From: Opisthorchis felineus
Lineage: Eukaryota; Platyhelminthes; Trematoda; Opisthorchiida; Opisthorchiidae
Assembly: GCA_004794785.1 (NCBI GenBank)
Contig: SJOL01002263.1
Location: 11,800-75,799 of the forward strand
Length of the DNA: 64,000 nucleotides
Direction: 5' to 3'
The position numbers were made by a program, and so were the translations under genes. Positions 63,501 to 64,000 of the stretch are shown piece by piece (the stretch's first letter is position 1; the number at the start of each line of letters is the position of its first letter). The notes below the pieces were generated by a model. That model was not told where the DNA came from and ran no database searches. It saw only the letters and a list, made by a program, of their open reading frames with translations.

Positions 63501-63810
63501 ACCTGTCATTCACACTAGAAGCGTGATTGTGGTCTCTGATTACAGTAAGCCATGTTTTACTGAGACAAATCCGATAGTTACAACACATTTTGGTCGGATT
63601 GGTGCTTTATATCACTCCCGCGTTTATCATCTATCCCTGTTTATTTTATTCATTGCCAATACGTGCTGTTTGTTTCCCAAAGGTCGAAGCAATTCGCGCT
63701 GTTACTGGTTACATTCGTCGTTTTGAGATCGTACTGGATGACTGCTGTCGACCTTCAACCATCCTAGGCGAGCACTTGCGAATTCGTTCTTTAAGGCCTT
63801 TTAATTTACG
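29465..63810 (+). CDS. Huntingtin-like HEAT-repeat protein gene, partial (16 exons seen)
   Basis: This entry spans the whole gene as reconstructed. Sixteen open segments flanked by AG and GT on the + strand join without breaking frame at all 15 junctions, giving about 780 codons with neither start nor stop. The product is rich in Leu/Val/Ile helices with HEAT-type turns such as DHDHPSVRIGA and GHTDPNVRMAA. In order, exons recall human huntingtin: CSPMTRHHMALHAIRW against SSPTIRRTAAGSAVSI; GLLNALGLLIKRAVPL against LLILGVLLTLRYLVPL; HDHPSVRIGAVHLY against QDHNVVTGALELL; TGRLQ...YLGHTDPNVRMAA against TGLLKLQ...LLGDEDPRVRHVAA; and a 50-residue ungapped stretch starting IRL. Huntingtin is a large HEAT solenoid scaffold for vesicle transport and autophagy. 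These matches are by eye and from memory. Another large HEAT protein remains possible. Some exons in the long introns may have been missed. Confidence 0.5.
30083..30190 (+). repeat. Short dispersed repeat carrying a hammerhead ribozyme, copy 1
   Basis: This shares TTGACGGAAACTCGGGGACTG near its start and a CAGCAxCCTxxTGAGTAGT tail with copies at 54.7 and 59.2 kb. It is about 110 bp and in sense orientation to the surrounding gene. Short hammerhead-bearing repeats are known in schistosomes (the Sm-alpha family). This family has a similar plan but I cannot equate it with a named one. Confidence 0.6.
30101..30151 (+). ncRNA. Type I hammerhead ribozyme with intact core
   Basis: CTGATGA lies at 30112-30118. 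Stem II is GCCC (30119-30122) paired with GGGC (30129-30132) around the loop CAAGAA. GAAA follows at 30133-30136. Stem III is the palindrome ACCGGT (30136-30141), so with no loop it would work best as a dimer. U at 30142 fits the cleavage-site H17 position. Stem I forms between 30101-30110 and 30144-30151: four outer pairs ACTG/CAGT, a two-base bulge, then four pairs with one G-U. The pair next to the core (A30111/G30143) is mismatched, which may weaken activity. Confidence 0.65.
34996..35115 (+). CDS. Huntingtin-like gene, exon B
   Basis: Acceptor TTTTTGCCACAG, donor CAG|GTAATA, phase 0 to 0, 40 codons. Two amphipathic helices: a segment with YATRTAVIPLMSRLLLQLSL and a following SITRLLDQ. 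This fits the huntingtin helix containing FYSWLLNVLLGLL, which lies between the same neighbours. Other frames across the exon are also open, but only this one joins both neighbouring exons without a shift. Confidence 0.5.
35650..35705 (-). repeat. Antisense PLE pLTR/hammerhead remnant 1
   Basis: Read on the minus strand it holds CCGTCTAGGTTGGTGATAAAACG followed by CTCGCAAC, aligning with the stem II, GAAACG and stem I segments of the other pLTR copies. The CTGATGA box is lost. Confidence 0.4.
36497..36571. repeat. GATA tetranucleotide microsatellite
   Basis: About 18 perfect copies of ATAG in tandem. It sits in an intron between two antisense pLTR remnants and is likely length-polymorphic. 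Confidence 0.98.
36809..36885 (-). repeat. Antisense PLE pLTR/hammerhead remnant 2
   Basis: On the minus strand it reads GCACCGATGATGTCGAC, then a loop, GGTGACAAAACG and CTTGCAGCAAG. The core CCGATGA (36867-36873) has one change from CTGATGA, and GAAA has become AAAA. Stem II GTC/GAC pairing is retained. Order and spacing match the 51.3 kb copy. Confidence 0.5.
37434..37505 (-). repeat. PLE pLTR segment, near-identical to 51213-51284
   Basis: A 72-bp block differs at 6 positions from the block at 51213-51284 and has the same orientation. It covers the part of the pLTR downstream of the hammerhead (minus strand: CCCAGTTCAGCGAACAAGCC). The copy ends just where stem I of the hammerhead should begin. 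Confidence 0.75.
37609..37663 (+). CDS. Huntingtin-like gene, exon C
   Basis: Acceptor CTTCTTCCAG, donor AATG|GTAAGC, phase 0 to 1, 18 full codons plus one base. It encodes a charged stretch RQEVKRWEEAEGLLN. The last G joins CA of exon D to give Ala, producing GLLNALGLLIKRAVPL across the junction, the best match here to the huntingtin helix LLILGVLLTLRYLVPL. Confidence 0.55.
39388..39462 (-). repeat. Antisense PLE pLTR/hammerhead remnant 3
   Basis: On the minus strand it reads CACTGACCATGTCATC, a loop, GGTGATGAAATGC, and then the shared CCAGCTCAGCGAACAAATC block. The core box is CTGACCA in place of CTGATGA. Stem II GTCATC/GGTGAT still pairs well. Confidence 0.5.
40285..40394 (+). CDS. Huntingtin-like gene, exon D
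   Basis: Acceptor ATTTCCTAG, donor CCG|GTGAGT, phase 1 to 0, 36 full codons. It starts LGLLIKRAVPLPSSSDEAL and runs into a Ser/Thr/Asn-rich linker. The position of a linker after this helix and before exon E matches huntingtin, where a low-complexity segment separates the same two helical blocks. Confidence 0.6.
41511..41642 (+). CDS. Huntingtin-like gene, exon E (HEAT repeat)
   Basis: Acceptor TCCAATTACAG, donor CCG|GTGAGT, phase 0 to 0, 44 codons. It is a clear HEAT unit: helix A (QVLPQIKLLVFNLF), turn with DHDHPSVRIGA, helix B (VHLYITCLKR). The Pro, Val and Arg in the turn are typical of the family. It aligns with the huntingtin unit whose turn is QHQDHNVVTGA. Confidence 0.75.
42069..42152 (+). 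CDS. Huntingtin-like gene, exon F
   Basis: Acceptor GCCCATGCTAG, donor CTA|GTGAGT, phase 0 to 0, 28 codons. It continues the helix of exon E (LIEKALDEIMNEV) and then turns acidic and polar (NKESDSPIPMEDL), probably the start of a disordered linker. Confidence 0.65.
42414..42476 (+). CDS. Huntingtin-like gene, exon G
   Basis: Acceptor TTGTTTTCCAG, donor AAG|GTAGGC, phase 0 to 0, 21 codons: a short Ser-rich start and one amphipathic helix (ATESLLSLCQSLLK). The three exons E, F and G are spaced by introns of only a few hundred bases. Confidence 0.6.
42477..46656 (+). other. Intron between exons G and H (4.2 kb)
   Basis: No exon with fitting phase was found. An open frame at 43587-43862 lacks family features and good splice borders. 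In human huntingtin several hundred residues lie between the helices matched by E-G and those of I, so exons may be hidden here, or the worm protein may be shorter. Confidence 0.4.
46657..46731 (+). CDS. Huntingtin-like gene, exon H
   Basis: Acceptor CACATTTTCAGAG (second AG used), donor CAG|GTTCGT, phase 0 to 0, 25 codons. It encodes a helix LLVVMRISLFGNS followed by a charged, Gln-rich end (KREQQAIEQQ). Using the first AG two bases upstream would break the frame. The donor is weaker than the others. Confidence 0.45.
47095..47218 (+). CDS. Huntingtin-like gene, exon I (HEAT repeat)
   Basis: Acceptor TTCTTCACACAAG, donor CTCA|GTAAGT, phase 0 to 1, 41 full codons. It is a HEAT unit with turn GHTDPNVRMAA and helix B CQVYETLS. 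The D-P-x-V-R turn is a HEAT hallmark. The segment TGRLQ...YLGHTDPNVRMAA aligns with huntingtin TGLLKLQ...LLGDEDPRVRHVAA. Confidence 0.75.
48128..48953 (+). pseudogene. PLE reverse transcriptase, frameshifted remnant
   Basis: Visible landmarks, spread over several frames: FHGLRKVHKETTPPP (fingers, normally YGLPKIHK..PLRPI), MVSFDV (motif A, normally FDVxSLFT), LCLTTQFEFNSEYYEQMK then a stop at 48612, TMGSSVSGFIA (motif B, normally PMGSPxS), and LWIRYVEDTFVIIKK (motif C, normally RYVDDTF, with one catalytic Asp changed to Glu). After this comes EVYRKATHTNQIMNYHSNH, a conserved PLE palm/thumb block. Sequence between fingers and motif A is largely deleted. Confidence 0.85.
49281..49631 (+). pseudogene. 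PLE GIY-YIG endonuclease remnant
   Basis: The frame contains CKDCEKH, then TAA at 49319-49321, then VGQTGRKLSTRVNEHKLA and later AHEDKEGHEFDWNNVSIIG and EQKRRILIDPSYKPLR. The stop codon replaces the Tyr expected in the YVGQT motif, so a single base change has removed that GIY-YIG residue. The remaining motif residues (Arg, Glu/His) are present. The nuclease nicks target DNA to prime insertion of PLEs. Confidence 0.85.
49850..50205 (+). repeat. PLE pLTR with inverted and direct matches to 25309-25690
   Basis: The first part (to about 50020) is present in inverted orientation at 25309-25460. The second part (50060-50205) is present in direct orientation at 25535-25680. Shared blocks include ACTATATAAACGCA and GACTACCCACCCAACAG. 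Confidence 0.75.
50104..50159 (+). ncRNA. Decayed type I hammerhead ribozyme in the PLE pLTR
   Basis: Core CCGAAGA at 50112-50118 (one change from CTGAAGA). Stem II GTTTCT/GGTAAC has one mismatch, and GAAG at 50138-50141 replaces GAAA. Stem I is well preserved: TGCA (50108-50111) with TGCA (50146-50149), then after a one-sided internal loop CAG (50105-50107) with CTG (50156-50158). The two core changes predict inactivity, yet the preserved stem I makes the hammerhead origin convincing. Confidence 0.55.
51213..51335 (-). repeat. Antisense PLE pLTR with hammerhead remnant 4
   Basis: The left 72 bp match 37434-37505. The rest, read on the minus strand, is GCACTGATGATGTCGCC, a loop, then GATGAAACG and TTTGAAATC. 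CTGATGA (51316-51322) and GAAAC (51292-51296) are both intact, but stem II is reduced to GTC/GAT. A single U separates the core from stem II, as in all pLTR copies here. It is the best-kept core among the pLTR copies, in antisense to the host gene. Confidence 0.6.
52957..53130 (+). CDS. Huntingtin-like gene, exon J
   Basis: Acceptor CTATCCTATCAG, donor GATG|GTAAGT, phase 1 to 1, 57 full codons. It encodes a helical hairpin (MIFERVCHVLIQRHYAVLFN) followed by an acidic tail (DGDLFSEDTANID). Joined to exon I, the split codon is Thr. The family match is weak for this exon; it is assigned by phase and by being clearly open between good splice sites. Confidence 0.6.
53131..56853 (+). other. Intron between exons J and K (3.7 kb)
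   Basis: Apart from the hammerhead-type repeat copy at 54.7 kb I see no feature. A loose internal similarity (ATATCxCAGTAAAT at about 54477 and 54636) suggests a decayed duplication. Confidence 0.4.
54709..54820 (+). repeat. Hammerhead-bearing short repeat, copy 2 (core lost)
   Basis: It shares TGGAAACTCGGGGACTGTGCC and the tail TTTTCAGCAGCCTAATGAGTAG with copy 1. At the ribozyme position CTGATGA has become CTGAATA and GAAA has become CAAA, so it should be inactive. Confidence 0.6.
56854..57017 (+). CDS. Huntingtin-like gene, exon K (Pro/Ser-rich)
   Basis: Acceptor TTTCTTTGCCAG, donor CCT|GTAAGT, phase 1 to 0, 54 full codons. It is rich in Pro, Ser and Arg (SPVTLPVRSPTGQPKRSP, then PAPPSLTRRLSAFP), so probably a disordered loop. 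Huntingtin has a comparable loop (SLSPIRRKGKEKEPGEQ) in its middle region. RRLSAF is a plausible basophilic kinase site, by inference only. Confidence 0.6.
57086..57114 (+). CDS. Huntingtin-like gene, microexon L (29 nt)
   Basis: A strong acceptor (TTCTCTTTTCTAG) and donor (AA|GTAAGC) bracket 29 nt coding SLENFSVQS plus two bases of Lys, phase 0 to 2. Its support is that it changes phase exactly as needed for exon M, which enters in phase 2. Only 68 bp of intron separate it from exon K. Microexons are common in schistosome genes. Confidence 0.5.
59158..59250 (+). repeat. Hammerhead-bearing short repeat, copy 3 (core lost)
   Basis: It shares TTGACAGAAACTCG.AGACTGTG with copies 1 and 2 and the tail CTCAGTAGCTTAAG...TTCCGTC with copy 2. 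The ribozyme core is no longer recognisable. Same strand as the other two copies and as the host gene. Confidence 0.5.
59466..59568 (+). CDS. Huntingtin-like gene, exon M
   Basis: Acceptor AAAATTTCAG, donor GAGAAG|GTAAAA, phase 2 to 0, 34 full codons after the split Lys. The frame encodes a Gly/Arg-rich start (HGGQTRFRGFGGRKN) and a charged helix (ALESILDRLRKSDEQEK). A second frame with an ATG at 59469 is also open but stops at 59543-59545, before the donor. Confidence 0.5.
60462..60683 (+). CDS. Huntingtin-like gene, exon N
   Basis: Acceptor CCCCTCTTGCAG, donor ACC|GTAAGC, phase 0 to 0, 74 codons. A basic start (AKRSEAPRTSVWRSEFAKRF) is followed by a helix MTTIFSHILYLSSECL, similar in pattern to huntingtin helices such as FSHLLKVINICAHVL. 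The alternative frame entered in phase 2 hits a stop within the exon, which fixes the phase. Confidence 0.65.
60947..61105 (+). CDS. Possible optional exon of the huntingtin-like gene
   Basis: Fifty-three codons open from an AG (TTTGTAG) to CAA|GTAAGC, phase 0 to 0, so it could be inserted between exons N and O without a shift. The product (including SLWSYSNWHAPENPYSNS) has no visible family feature and its acceptor has a poor pyrimidine tract. It may be chance. Confidence 0.2.
61890..62417 (+). CDS. Huntingtin-like gene, exon O (largest, 528 nt)
   Basis: Acceptor TTTACTGCAG, donor CTG|GTAAGT, phase 0 to 0, 176 codons, the longest uninterrupted coding block in the window. It begins TLSETIRLLRWYNTDM and contains long helices (VSEFLTNNL, LMTYVALKILRSSLDEFVL, AFRCIVATLSLAHLL). 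Its first 50 residues from IRL align without gaps to a huntingtin segment that also starts IRL and ends VF, with few identities but a matching hydrophobic pattern. A polar loop near residue 155 (SLKPSSGGEKSE) precedes the exon end. Confidence 0.8.
62418..63682 (+). other. Intron between exons O and P
   Basis: One extra open segment with splice-like borders (63369-63544, phase 2 to 1) is present but fits neither neighbour in phase, so it was not placed. Confidence 0.35.
63683..63810 (+). CDS. Huntingtin-like gene, exon P (last in window)
   Basis: Acceptor TTTCCCAAAG, donor ACG|GTAAGT, phase 0 to 2, 42 full codons. The product is VEAIRAVTGYIRRFEIVLDD and a basic end (LRIRSLRPFNL). Entering in either other phase meets a stop, so the phase is fixed if the exon is real. 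The gene continues beyond the window. Confidence 0.5.
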
Positions 63811-64000
63811 GTAAGTATTGTACGAGCAACATGGTTGTCGAGTTCGGCTTCTCCTGGGCTATGTATTGAAATTCACACAAGCAGGAAATGCGCCACCTTA
63901 CCCTAAAACTCGCAACATTTTCATCAACCACAAAAAATGAGGTGACCTGATCATTAAATGGTTTTTGGTTTTCCTAGCGTGTGTGTTGATTGTTGTTAGG

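Noticed and set aside
63369..63544. Open 58-codon segment between TTCTGCAG and A|GTAAGC
   Set aside because: Phase 2 in and phase 1 out clash with exons O and P as placed. If it is real, exon P would be wrong, so this is worth checking with transcripts.

Overview
The window is eukaryotic nuclear DNA: AT-rich, intron-dominated, with no long open frames, few recognisable genes, and many decayed retroelement pieces. Penelope-like retroelement (PLE) fragments, hammerhead ribozyme (HHR) motifs carried by short dispersed repeats, very long introns and a 29-nt microexon together suggest a flatworm, most likely a trematode. That is inference from repeat and gene style, not from a marker gene.

Layout. 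From 1 to 24705 I find no gene I can name; one stretch near 19.8-20.0 kb looks like coding sequence broken by a frameshift. Positions 24706-25308 are an assembly gap (603 N). Directly after it, 25309-25690 is a piece of PLE terminal repeat (pLTR) with a decayed HHR. From 29465 to at least 63810, on the + strand, I can string together 16 exons with GT-AG borders. All 15 joins are phase-compatible, and the gene runs off the right edge. The conceptual protein is helical and HEAT-like. Several exons, in order, resemble the N-terminal and middle parts of huntingtin. I call it a huntingtin-like HEAT-repeat protein; the identity is tentative, the exon chain is better supported than the name. The 5' exons, including any start codon, are not identified.

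The introns hold most of the remaining signal: a degraded PLE in the sense direction (48055-50205; reverse transcriptase remnant, GIY-YIG nuclease remnant, then pLTR with HHR); five antisense pLTR/HHR remnants at 35.6, 36.8, 37.4, 39.4 and 51.2 kb; three sense copies of a different short repeat at 30.1, 54.7 and 59.2 kb, the first with an apparently intact HHR core; and a GATA microsatellite at 36.5 kb.

The most interesting signal is the set of HHR-type sequences in two unrelated repeat families within one host gene, including one with an intact core and a palindromic stem III lying in sense orientation inside an intron.
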